Shown here: piece after piece, positions 56,232-63,661 of the stretch | How positions within the stretch are numbered: the first letter of the stretch is position 1 | Layout of the letters: the number at the start of each line of letters is the position of its first letter | From: an uncultured Bacteroidota bacterium | GTDB lineage: Bacteria > Bacteroidota > Bacteroidia > UKL13-3 | Reading direction: 5' to 3' | DNA: 63,815 bases | Assembly: GCA_903897855.1 (NCBI GenBank) | Contig: CAIUDH010000108.1 | Span: 1-63,815 of the forward strand | Notes under the pieces: model-generated | What the model was told of the DNA's origin: nothing | Databases searched by the model: none | What the model saw: the letters and a program-made list of their open reading frames with translations, nothing else | Position numbers and translations under genes: made by a program

Positions 56232-58751
56232 TTGATATCACTACTAAATAAAATAGCCTTGCGCAAAATCTTAAAACTGCTTCTTTGGGGGTTACTGTGT
56301 TTCTTCTCCGTTGTAAAAACAAGCAGCCAAACAGCCATCATCTATGGCACCGTGCTCGATAGCAGTGGTACCCCTGCCATCGATGTGAATGTTTTTATCG
56401 ACAAAACAAAACTATCGACCATCTCTGATGAAAAAGGGTTCTTCCTCCTACAAGTACCTTCGGAAAAACCCCTAACATTGGTTTTTTCATATCTGAGCAT
56501 CACCCCAAAACATATCTCTATTCCTGCTTTAAAGTCGAACGAAAGATTAAAAGTGAATGTATTAATAGCTTATAAGCTTCAAATTCTTGATGTAAATATA
56601 GATGCTCAAAACAACAGAAACAAACCTTCCGTAATCACCATCGACCCGAAGCTCCTTAAAAATATTCCTGGCACCGGGCAGTTTGAGGCGGTCATAAAAT
56701 TATTGCCAGGTGTCACAACCAATAATGAACTCTCTTCCTCTTATAATGTTCGTGGTGGTAATTTTGATGAAAACCTGGTGTATGTAAACGACATCGAAAT
56801 TTATCGTCCCTTGCTTTTAAGTGCCGGCCAACAAGAAGGACTAAGTTTCATTAACCCCGATTTGGTGAAGAATATAACATTCAGCGCCGGAGGGTTTGAA
56901 GCAAAATATGGCGACAAGCTCGCCTCCGTGCTCGACATCAAATACAACGACCCAAAGGAAATGATGACTACCGTAAACGTGGGCTTGCTGGGGGTACAAT
57001 TACATCATGAAGGAGCCACCAAAGACGGACGTTTTACCTGGCTTGCAGGGTATCGCATTCGGAGTAGCCAGATGCTCTTAAACTCCCTGGAAACACAAGG
57101 CGAATACCAAACCAATTTTCAAGATTTTCAGAGTTTGCTGAGTTATAAATTAAGTGTACGCTGGAATGTGAGTTGGTTGGGCTATGCTGCAGGCAATAAT
57201 TACCTGAGCCTACCTCAAGATAGACAAACTAAATTTGGAACCGTAAAAAATGCAAAACAGTTGAGTGTGTTCTATGAAGGGAGAAACATCTTGAAGTATC
57301 AATCGCTCTTGAATGGCTTGAATTTTACTTACCTCGCTTCCGAAAAATTAAAACTAAAATTTATTGGTTCGGCTTACTCTTCGTTAGAAGATGAATTGGC
57401 CGATATTGATGCTGCTTATAATTTAGACCAGCTGGAAAATGATTTCGGCAAACCTAACTTTGGCAAGGTAAAATACAATTTGGGGTATGGAAGATACTTC
57501 AATCATATTCGTAATTACATGGATATTAACATTTATAATATTCAACATTTAGGCAACTACGTGGGCGATTATAACTATATCAATTGGGGCGTAAAATGGC
57601 AATACGAACAAATAAAAGATGAGATTAACGAATGGAAGTTCAACGATTCATCGAACTTCTTCGTACCCTATAAACCCGATGATATTAATAACACCTTCCC
57701 CCTCAGCTACCGACTCAAAACCAATTTGGATTTGCGTTCTCAAAGAATAAGTGGCTTCGTACAAAACCTACAACACTTTAAAAACCATACCGCCATAACA
57801 TTAACTTATGGTGTGCGGGCCACCTATTGGGACTACAACCAAGAAACCGATGTGTCGCCACGCTTTCAATTTAGCTGGCTGCCCAACAAAAAATACAATA
57901 GCCTTCATCTAAATGATACTATCAATACCTTACGAAAAGATATTGTTTTAAAAGCCGCCATCGGAATATACTATCAACCTCCGTTTTACCGTGAACTCCG
58001 CACCATTGATGGCGTGTTAAACCCATCTATAAAATCACAAAAAAGCACCCATTTCGTGCTTGGTGGCGACATGAATTTTAAAATGTGGGACCGGCCTTTT
58101 AAATTTTTCAGTGAGGTATACTATAAAATCTTAAACAATTTAGTACCTTATGAAATCGACGATATTCGGATACGGTATCTCGCCGACAAGGTATCGAATG
58201 GCTATGCCACTGGGGTCGATTTGAGGGTGAATGGTGAGTTTATTAAAAATGAAGAGTCCTGGTTTTCGTTGTCATACTTAAACACCAAGGAGGATATTGT
58301 AGGCGATACCTATTTAGCTGCTGATGGGAGTATGCAGGAAATTGGAACCCTTAGGCGTCCTACCGACCAACGTGTTACCGCGGCCATTTATTTCCAGGAT
58401 GCGCTGCCCAGTTTCCCGAAAAATAAAATGTATTTAAATCTGCTCTTTGGCACTGGTATGCCTTCTTCTCCTCCAGGCCAAGCGTCATTGCGTAATACCT
58501 TTACAGTGCCTCAATACAAACGCGTGGATATTGGTTTTGCGAGGGTGGTTTACGATGACGAAAACAAAGGCAAGGGTCATATCACCAAAAAAATAAAAGA
58601 ACTGAAACTCAGTTTAGAAATTTTCAATTTGCTCAACATCAATAACACCTTATCCTATTTATGGATCAAGGATTTAACCGGAACCACCTATGCGGTGCCT
58701 AATTACCTCACCGCACGCCGATTGAATTTGAGACTCTATACGCGTTTTTAG
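56232..58751 (+). CDS. TonB-dependent receptor with carboxypeptidase-regulatory-like N-terminus
   Basis: An 839-residue outer-membrane receptor. No ATG is available: starts are TTG at 56232 or TTG at 56259 (which gives RKILKLLLWGLLCFFS as signal peptide). A CarboxypepD_reg-like domain covers about 38-115 (IYGTVLDSSGTPAIDVNVF). The plug domain covers about 120-240 (IPGTGQFEAVIKLLPGVT, SYNVRGGNFDENLVYVNDIEIY). The beta-barrel fills the rest, ending NLRLYTRF. No SusD-like partner is adjacent, so it is not a classical PUL. The ligand is unknown. Confidence 0.9.
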   Translation: MISLLNKIALRKILKLLLWGLLCFFSVVKTSSQTAIIYGTVLDSSGTPAIDVNVFIDKTKLSTISDEKGFFLLQVPSEKPLTLVFSYLSITPKHISIPALKSNERLKVNVLIAYKLQILDVNIDAQNNRNKPSVITIDPKLLKNIPGTGQFEAVIKLLPGVTTNNELSSSYNVRGGNFDENLVYVNDIEIYRPLLLSAGQQEGLSFINPDLVKNITFSAGGFEAKYGDKLASVLDIKYNDPKEMMTTVNVGLLGVQLHHEGATKDGRFTWLAGYRIRSSQMLLNSLETQGEYQTNFQDFQSLLSYKLSVRWNVSWLGYAAGNNYLSLPQDRQTKFGTVKNAKQLSVFYEGRNILKYQSLLNGLNFTYLASEKLKLKFIGSAYSSLEDELADIDAAYNLDQLENDFGKPNFGKVKYNLGYGRYFNHIRNYMDINIYNIQHLGNYVGDYNYINWGVKWQYEQIKDEINEWKFNDSSNFFVPYKPDDINNTFPLSYRLKTNLDLRSQRISGFVQNLQHFKNHTAITLTYGVRATYWDYNQETDVSPRFQFSWLPNKKYNSLHLNDTINTLRKDIVLKAAIGIYYQPPFYRELRTIDGVLNPSIKSQKSTHFVLGGDMNFKMWDRPFKFFSEVYYKILNNLVPYEIDDIRIRYLADKVSNGYATGVDLRVNGEFIKNEESWFSLSYLNTKEDIVGDTYLAADGSMQEIGTLRRPTDQRVTAAIYFQDALPSFPKNKMYLNLLFGTGMPSSPPGQASLRNTFTVPQYKRVDIGFARVVYDDENKGKGHITKKIKELKLSLEIFNLLNINNTLSYLWIKDLTGTTYAVPNYLTARRLNLRLYTRF

Positions 58752-58857
58752 TAACTCGTTTGGGTTTTATTAAAGCTATCTATTTTTTCTTGTACTCGCC
58801 ATCCATTTATTAGGCCCTCACGCAATAAGACATTAACAATGACTCCTTTTTTACTCT

Positions 58858-59985
58858 TTAATATTGCAATAGGAAACGCATCACAAATCCATTACCACAA
58901 ACGGCAAAGCTATTGTTTACTAAAGCACAGCTGGTAGTAAAATGTTCGGATGTGGTGGGCGATTCGGCGTGTTGTAAAATATTAAGGTCCTGATCGAGCA
59001 ACTTCACAAATACTTGTCCTTTGCTATTCATGTCCGAATTGCAGTATCCTGAAATGAGGAGTTTGTCTTTGTAAACTTTCCCGCATTGCATCCCGCTATG
59101 TAAGGATTCACCGAAAGTTTTTTGTTGAAACATGGCCCCATCAGCATTTACGTGAATAATATATTCTCTGTTATTTGCATTGGTGCCAAACGAGTTGCTG
59201 CTCCCGATTAAAAATATTTGTTGGTCGTTATAATATAAAATTTGTTCCGGAAGGTCATTCAAATCGCCTCCATACAATTTTTGCCATACCACGTCACCAT
59301 TTTTATTTAACCGTGTAACACAAAAATCATCTGCGGATGCTGAAGTGTGAGAACCTCCAAGAATTAGAAAATCGCCTGAAGCGGTTTCGCAAACATCGTG
59401 TAAGTTGCTCAGTTTTACCCCAGAGCTTGAGATTCTCCATTTTATGGAGCCGAGGATATCCATGCAATAAAGGGAGTCCTTATTGAATTCTACTATCAGA
59501 TTGCCTTTCTGTGTTAATTTTAAGAAATTGATCTCATCCGTAAAAACGGAGCCTTTATCATCCTTAACATAAACCTCTCCTCCAAAATTACAACCTTGAA
59601 TTCTTTTAATAGCCGACGTTTGATAACCTCTATCAAAACAAAACACATTGCCATTATTTTCACAGGCGGCTGTCGTTTGTCCGTAGATATATTGGTTTTC
59701 TGTAAAACTACAATTTTCGTTAAGCAACTCATTATACCAGCAATGTGTTACATCAACATAATCATTACCAAACCAACGGGAGGAGGCATTTAAGACAAGA
59801 AATTGCGAGTTTGCCGAGATGATATAATTTTTACTGTAAGGGTTTGTGGCATTAGGATAAAGGAGAATTTTGCTATCGTAAACGATTTTCGGAACGGGGT
59901 TCGAATTGGGTGGAGTTACCACAAGCTGATCACGTTTACACGAAAAAAGAAGAAGGATAACTAAGAGTGGGGTAATAAATTTCAT
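58858..59985 (-). CDS. Lipoprotein with beta-propeller-like repeats
   Basis: A predicted lipoprotein of about 375 residues. The ATG at 59983-59985 is preferred over the one at 60048 because it gives a proper signal peptide and lipobox (KFITPLLVILLLFSCKRD). Several repeats follow the pattern of PQQ/SMP-30-like propeller blades (GDFLILGGSHTSASADDFCVTRLNKNGDVVWQKLYGG, then QQIFLIGSSNSFGT and KDKLLISGYCNSD). The KRD after the lipid Cys gives no clear sorting signal. Function not recognised. It ends a minus-strand unit opposite the TonB receptor. Confidence 0.75.
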   Translation of the reverse strand: MKFITPLLVILLLFSCKRDQLVVTPPNSNPVPKIVYDSKILLYPNATNPYSKNYIISANSQFLVLNASSRWFGNDYVDVTHCWYNELLNENCSFTENQYIYGQTTAACENNGNVFCFDRGYQTSAIKRIQGCNFGGEVYVKDDKGSVFTDEINFLKLTQKGNLIVEFNKDSLYCMDILGSIKWRISSSGVKLSNLHDVCETASGDFLILGGSHTSASADDFCVTRLNKNGDVVWQKLYGGDLNDLPEQILYYNDQQIFLIGSSNSFGTNANNREYIIHVNADGAMFQQKTFGESLHSGMQCGKVYKDKLLISGYCNSDMNSKGQVFVKLLDQDLNILQHAESPTTSEHFTTSCALVNNSFAVCGNGFVMRFLLQY

Positions 59986-60077
59986 TTTATAAAAACTCAA
60001 TGATACAAACATAAGGAATAAAAAAGGAATCAAACTTATGTCATTCACAAAGAAGCCCCGCGATTTGCGAGGCTTGG

Positions 60078-60097
60078 TTTGTACCCGGAGCCGGGGT
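60078..60097. repeat. Direct repeat copy 1, tRNA-3'-end-like (candidate att site)
   Basis: TTTGTACCCGGAGCCGGGGT, identical to 63056-63075. Its reverse complement (ACCCCGGCTCCGGGTACAAA) resembles the T-arm and acceptor end of a tRNA gene followed by its first flanking bases. No full tRNA can be folded here (no D-arm or T-loop consensus), so it is a fragment. The adjacent hairpin fits a tRNA terminator. Confidence 0.6.
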
Positions 60098-60509
60098 TTT
60101 ATAACTCTATACCAATAGGCTTTTAAAGGTCTTAGAACAACACAAGAACAACATTTTTGGTTCTACTCCGGACAGGGGTTTTTAGGTGGAAAAATAGTTG
60201 AAAAATAATTTCGGTATAACTTCATAAATCTACCATTTCTGCATTTTTTTAATTAAAAACTTGCCTTCAATAATAACAGTAAACTGATATTTGATGAAAC
60301 ATATTCAAATGAACTACAAGAACAAAAGATAATATTGCCGAATATTTCAGCAGGTCAATATTATGTACATATCACAACGAAAGAGGTTCTTAAAGTTTTT
60401 ACAAAGTTTTTTGTTGAGTAGTGTCTGAGATCTAAACCCTTCAAGATGGCATTGAGGAATATTTTAAAAACCAAAATAACTGTTCGGATTAATTTTTCGT
60501 TGCGTTCGG

Positions 60510-60543
60510 TTTGTTCGTTCTATTCAGAATAAATTTAACTTTG
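60510..60543 (+). promoter_or_regulatory. Candidate promoter for the 109-residue protein
   Basis: TTTG at 60510-60513 and TAACTTTG at 60536-60543, separated by 22 bases, one more than the usual 19-21 for Bacteroidota. The ATG at 60563 follows 20 bases later. Confidence 0.4.
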
Positions 60544-60562
60544 ACCACTCTTTATAATCCAA

Positions 60563-60892
60563 ATGAAAAGGGATAGCGGAAAAATTATTCAATCGAACGA
60601 ATCGAAATCTTTGCTGGATGATTTAAGGCCATTAATTAATCAATTTGGTGAGTTGTCAATACAGGCTTATGAAACCTATAAGCCACAAGTTGAACACCTT
60701 ATTAGAAGCCAAACCAAAGACGATAACAAAATACAGCACACTCTCGATCACATCCTTGATTTCTGTTTCGATGATCAAATGCTTTTGCTTTACAAAACCC
60801 TTTGCAGATATTATTGGAAAATTAATCCGGTGGCAACAGCAGATTATATAAATTATTACCGGGAAATGTGGGATAGTGATAAACCGGAATGA
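60563..60892 (+). CDS. 109-residue protein of unknown function upstream of hipBST
   Basis: A soluble, mostly helical protein. The N-terminal half (SLLDDLRPLINQFGELSIQAYETYKPQVEHLI) is amphipathic; the C-terminal half has a compact core, HTLDHILDFCFDDQMLLLYKTLCRYYWKINP, and ends NYYREMWDSDKPE. I recall similar short proteins in Bacteroidota mobile regions but have no family name. It has its own promoter-like elements and is separated from hipB by an AT-rich 80-bp operator-like region, so it is probably not in the same transcript. Function unknown. Confidence 0.7.
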   Translation: MKRDSGKIIQSNESKSLLDDLRPLINQFGELSIQAYETYKPQVEHLIRSQTKDDNKIQHTLDHILDFCFDDQMLLLYKTLCRYYWKINPVATADYINYYREMWDSDKPE

Positions 60893-60934
60893 ATGTAAAA
60901 ACATATAAAACTTTACATATTTATAATATTGTAT

Positions 60935-60972
60935 CTAATTACATATAATTTATATATATTTGTAAAAATTAG
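60935..60972 (+). promoter_or_regulatory. hipB promoter/operator region
   Basis: A -7 box TATATTTG at 60955-60962 lies inside an imperfect inverted repeat, CTAATT (60935-60940) with AATTAG (60967-60972), with ACA and TGT further in. ACATATA also recurs several times between 60901 and 60987. HipB proteins autoregulate by binding inverted repeats over their own promoter, so this is the likely operator. Confidence 0.45.
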
Positions 60973-60987
60973 ATGCAAATACATATA

Positions 60988-61218
60988 ATGACTTCATTAG
61001 CTCAATTGGTTAAAAGCAAAAGAAAAGAAGCGAATCTAACCCAGGAAGAATTCGCTGAACGGGCAGGCGTTGCCCTTACTGTTATTCGAAAAATAGAACA
61101 GGGTAAGGAGAATCTGAACCTTGAAAAGGTGAACCAGGTGCTGAAAATGTTCGGGCATATACTAGTACCGGTAAGCCGTAAAGAGTGGTTAGCTAAAAAT
61201 GAAAAACCAAAAGCATGA
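60988..61218 (+). CDS. hipB: HipB-like XRE-family antitoxin
   Basis: A 76-residue helix-turn-helix protein (81 if the ATG at 60973 is used; 60988 fits the family start better). The HTH is LAQLVKSKRKEANLTQEEFAERAGVALTVIRKIEQGKENLNLEKVNQVLKMFG, of the Y4mF/HipB type, with a short C-terminal tail (PVSRKEWLAKNEKPKA). It represses the operon and joins the toxin complex in known HipBA and HipBST systems. It overlaps the next gene by 4 bp (ATGA), which implies translational coupling. Confidence 0.9.
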   Translation: MTSLAQLVKSKRKEANLTQEEFAERAGVALTVIRKIEQGKENLNLEKVNQVLKMFGHILVPVSRKEWLAKNEKPKA

Positions 61219-61547
61219 GGAAAGCCGAAATATATTATAAAGATGCAATTGCCGGAATTCTTACCGAAACCGATGAAGGAGAATATACTTTTCAATATGA
61301 AAATACTTACGTAAAAAAATACCCGGATCAATTTATTACTTTTTCCATGCCGGTCAGTGATATTAAATATACCGATAAACGATTGTTTCCCTTTTTTGAA
61401 GGACTTATCCCGGAAGGATGGTTGTTGGATATTGCATCAAAGAATTGGAAAATTAATCCGAACGACCGCATGGGTTTACTTTTAGCATGTTGTCAAAATT
61501 GCATTGGAGCCGTTAGTGTAAAACCAATACCTGAAGAAGATGAATAA
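61215..61547 (+). CDS. hipS: HipS-like protein (HipA N-terminal subdomain 1)
   Basis: A 110-residue protein equal to the detached N-terminal subdomain of HipA kinases (RKAEIYYKDAIAGILTETDEGEYTFQYENTY, then TFSMPVSDIKYTDKRLFPFFEGLIPEGWLLD). In the E. coli O127 HipBST system this separate piece is the antitoxin that inhibits the kinase HipT. Here it lies between hipB (4-bp overlap) and the kinase (8-bp overlap), the same order as hipBST. The typical Trp/Gly-rich LIPEGW loop is intact. Antitoxin role inferred from the split arrangement. Confidence 0.85.
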   Translation: MRKAEIYYKDAIAGILTETDEGEYTFQYENTYVKKYPDQFITFSMPVSDIKYTDKRLFPFFEGLIPEGWLLDIASKNWKINPNDRMGLLLACCQNCIGAVSVKPIPEEDE

Positions 61548-62490
61548 AAAATGTTTGTATTGCTATAAGGGATTGGACGGCTCTGATGAAAGTGATTATC
61601 ATGAGCATTGCAGCCTTGCTTTTTTCGGGACAAAGAGGCCGCCCTTGTTAGAATATTCGCTCAATGAAATGTCCGAATTGGCGAAGAATGTTGTTGAGCG
61701 AAGTATTGCAGTGCCTGGTGTGCAACCCAAGTTGTCATTATCGTTGGTAGCAGATGCGGTGGGGAATAAAAATTCAGGAAGGCTTACCATTGTTGGAGCA
61801 TTAGGTGGAAATTATATTTTCAAACCACCCATTGAACATTATCCTGAAATGCCCCAGAACGAACACGTAACGATGCGTATTGCGGAAGCCTTTGGTATAA
61901 ATACGGTTCCATCCAGTTTAATTCGATTAAAGTCCGGGGAATTATCTTATATCACTAAAAGAATAGACCGAACAGAAACCGGAGAAAAAATTCACATGCT
62001 GGATATGTTCCAAATATTAGAGGCATTTGATAAATACAAAAGCTCGATGGAGAAGATCGGCAAAGCTATTGGTGAACATTCGAGCGATACTTTATTAGAT
62101 CAATTGTATTTCTTTGAGTTGACAGTTTTTAGTTTCCTTACCGGGAATAATGATATGCATCTAAAGAACTTTTCAATGATTAATACCGGAATAAAATGGG
62201 TACTTGCACCTGCTTATGATCTGTTAAATGTGGCAATTGTTAATCCAGGAGATACCGAAGAACTGGCATTGCCTCTTGAAGGGAAAAAGAAAAAACTAAA
62301 ACGTGAACATATTGAAAGACTTGGGAAAGGATTAGATTTGAACGATAAGCAGGTTGAAGGTGTTTTTAAACGGTTCTTGAAAAACAAACCAATTGCGATA
62401 GAATGGATAGGTAATTCTTTTTTATCGGATGAATTTAAGGAAAAATACAAAATGCTCTTAGAAGAGAGGTATGAACTTTTATTGAAATAG
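61540..62490 (+). CDS. hipT: HipT-like HipA-family serine/threonine kinase toxin
   Basis: A 316-residue kinase equal to the C-terminal part of HipA. An extra N-terminal CxxC...H...C segment (CLYCYKGL, YHEHCSLAFFG) may bind zinc. The family signature GVQPKLSL is at about residues 59-66 and the nucleotide loop region TIVGALGGNYIFKP at about 82-95. The catalytic loop is GNNDMHLKNFS and the Mg-binding Asp is in APAYDLLNV. HipA/HipT kinases phosphorylate aminoacyl-tRNA synthetases (GltX, TrpS) and arrest growth. No serine is present in the loop region where HipT-type autophosphorylation sites are expected, a point to verify by alignment. The target cannot be named from sequence. Confidence 0.88.
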   Translation: MNKKCLYCYKGLDGSDESDYHEHCSLAFFGTKRPPLLEYSLNEMSELAKNVVERSIAVPGVQPKLSLSLVADAVGNKNSGRLTIVGALGGNYIFKPPIEHYPEMPQNEHVTMRIAEAFGINTVPSSLIRLKSGELSYITKRIDRTETGEKIHMLDMFQILEAFDKYKSSMEKIGKAIGEHSSDTLLDQLYFFELTVFSFLTGNNDMHLKNFSMINTGIKWVLAPAYDLLNVAIVNPGDTEELALPLEGKKKKLKREHIERLGKGLDLNDKQVEGVFKRFLKNKPIAIEWIGNSFLSDEFKEKYKMLLEERYELLLK

Positions 62491-62513
62491 ATAATAAAAA
62501 GGAACATCAATCT

Positions 62514-62861
62514 TCATGCAAGGTTCCCAATCATAGCAAATAAAATTTTCGATAATTCTTCAGCCTGTCCATAAAAACTCTGATGAAGTTCCTCATTCAA
62601 TAATTTTTCATCATTCAGGAAATCAAAAATAGCGACGCATTCAAATACAGATCCACGAGCGATGACAAAGAAATTTCTTCGGTCAGGTTTACTAAATCGT
62701 CCGGAGCCTTCAGCTATATTTAGCATAATACTCAATGAGGCTCTTCGAAGTTGGTCGTTGGTGGTACGATCTAGTGTTTTGGTTTGTTTTAAATAATTGT
62801 AGGTAAGTTTATTAAAGCCTTTGGCTTTTTGATAAACAATAAGTTTTTCAAAATCGAACAT
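62514..62861 (-). CDS. Four-helix-bundle protein (23S rRNA intervening-sequence type)
   Basis: A 115-residue helical protein of the S23 IVP/four-helix-bundle family. Signature segments are DFEKLIVYQKAKGFNKLTYNYLK, QLRRASLSIMLNIAEGSGR and an AEELSKILFAMIG end. Such proteins are encoded in rRNA intervening sequences and widely as free genes in Bacteroidota, often near mobile elements. Function is unknown. It is convergent with hipT. Confidence 0.92.
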   Translation of the reverse strand: MFDFEKLIVYQKAKGFNKLTYNYLKQTKTLDRTTNDQLRRASLSIMLNIAEGSGRFSKPDRRNFFVIARGSVFECVAIFDFLNDEKLLNEELHQSFYGQAEELSKILFAMIGNLA

Positions 62862-62995
62862 GAGATAAGTTATTTATTAAGTTGAATGCAATCTTAACAA
62901 ATATATCCAATTCGTAATAATTTAATATAGAAAAAAAGATAGCGTGTGACGACTGGAGCAAAGAAAAGAGTGAGAGCCAGAGTGAGAGAAGAAGA

Positions 62996-63058
62996 AAAAA
63001 CAGAGTGAGTGTGAAGAGTGCTCGCTGCGCTCTCGCTCTTCACACTCACTCTGTTTTT
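62996..63058. repeat. Perfect 23-bp inverted repeat with 17-base loop
   Basis: Arms 62996-63018 and 63036-63058 are exact reverse complements, beginning AAAAACAGAGTGAGTG and ending CACTCTGTTTTT. The loop TGCTCGCTGCGCTCTCG is GC-rich. Ends in a T-run on one side and begins with an A-run on the other, so it can act as a bidirectional terminator, and it touches the repeat copy 2. Confidence 0.9.
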
Positions 63059-63075
63059 GTACCCGGAGCCGGGGT
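63056..63075. repeat. Direct repeat copy 2, tRNA-3'-end-like (candidate att site)
   Basis: Identical to 60078-60097 in sequence and orientation. Here it is extended into GTACCC...GGGTAC (63059-63077). Like copy 1 it follows a hairpin. The two copies bracket the HipBST cargo with a spacing of 2978 bp. Confidence 0.6.
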
Positions 63076-63217
63076 ACGTGTATGAGTTAATGTACTTCAC
63101 TAAACATAGCGTTATTAAAGCTTTTGCAAGTTTTACCCTTAATAATATTAATCAATTTTATGCTTGTTTTATCGGTGTTTGTACAGTAGTTTTGTACAGT
63201 AGTTAATCACTCATAAT

Positions 63218-63661
63218 ATGTTACACATCAGCACTTACTTTTATCTGCTAAATCCAACAGCCATAAGGAAAACGACCATCATGGTAATTTTAGGTAAAAA
63301 GAATGAACGGTTGCGCATTTCTACTGGTATTAGTACAGTAGTTTCAGAGTGGGATAAAAAGAAGCGTATAAGCAAGACAGCATCAGCGAATAAACAACTT
63401 CGCACCATCACCAGCAAAGTAGATGCGTATGACAATGAATGTGAGATTACAGGTAAGGAAATTGACTTGCTTGAATTGGCTGATCTTATCAAAGGTGACA
63501 CCATCACGACGCCAAAGAAAAGAAAACTTTTTACGGATTATATTCATATGTACTATGAAAATCATAAGCAACTAAAAGCACATAATACGATAAAGAAATA
63601 CGTCACCTTAAAAGCATTTTTTATGCAATACGGACCGGAAACCACTGTATTAGCCCCCTAA
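63218..63661 (+). pseudogene. Tyrosine integrase truncated after its SAM-like domain
   Basis: A 147-residue frame matching the N-terminal third of a Bacteroidota phage/transposon integrase. The Arm DNA-binding domain is at about residues 10-60 (GKKNERLRISTGISTVVSEWDKKKR) and the start of the SAM-like core-binding domain at about 105-140 (LFTDYIHMYYENHKQLKAHNTIKKYVTLKAFF). A stop follows at 63659-63661, before any of the catalytic R-H-R-Y residues. The last codons (ETTVLAP) coincide with an insertion-sequence-like end, so truncation by IS insertion is likely. Full-length relatives have about 400 residues. Confidence 0.8.

Larger units (their letters stand above)
60049..60562. other. Left edge of accessory island: hairpin and tRNA-end-like repeat
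   Basis: A 514-bp gap without a gene. At 60053-60075 AAGCCCCGC/GCGAGGCTT form a hairpin with one C-A mismatch. Directly after it lies the 20-bp repeat copy 1 (60078-60097). Nothing else is recognised until the promoter-like elements at 60510-60543. Confidence 0.6.
62862..63217. other. Non-coding right flank of the HipBST island
   Basis: A 356-bp stretch without a supported gene. It contains a GA-rich tract (62960-62995), the 23-bp inverted repeat (62996-63058) and direct repeat copy 2 (63056-63075). Nothing else recognised before the integrase start. Confidence 0.6.

Noticed and set aside
60078..60185. A complete tRNA on the minus strand around repeat copy 1
   Set aside because: CCGGAG near 60165-60170 can pair with CTCCGG, but no D-arm, T-loop (TTC) or anticodon arm fits the 88 bases between them, so only a 3'-end fragment is called.
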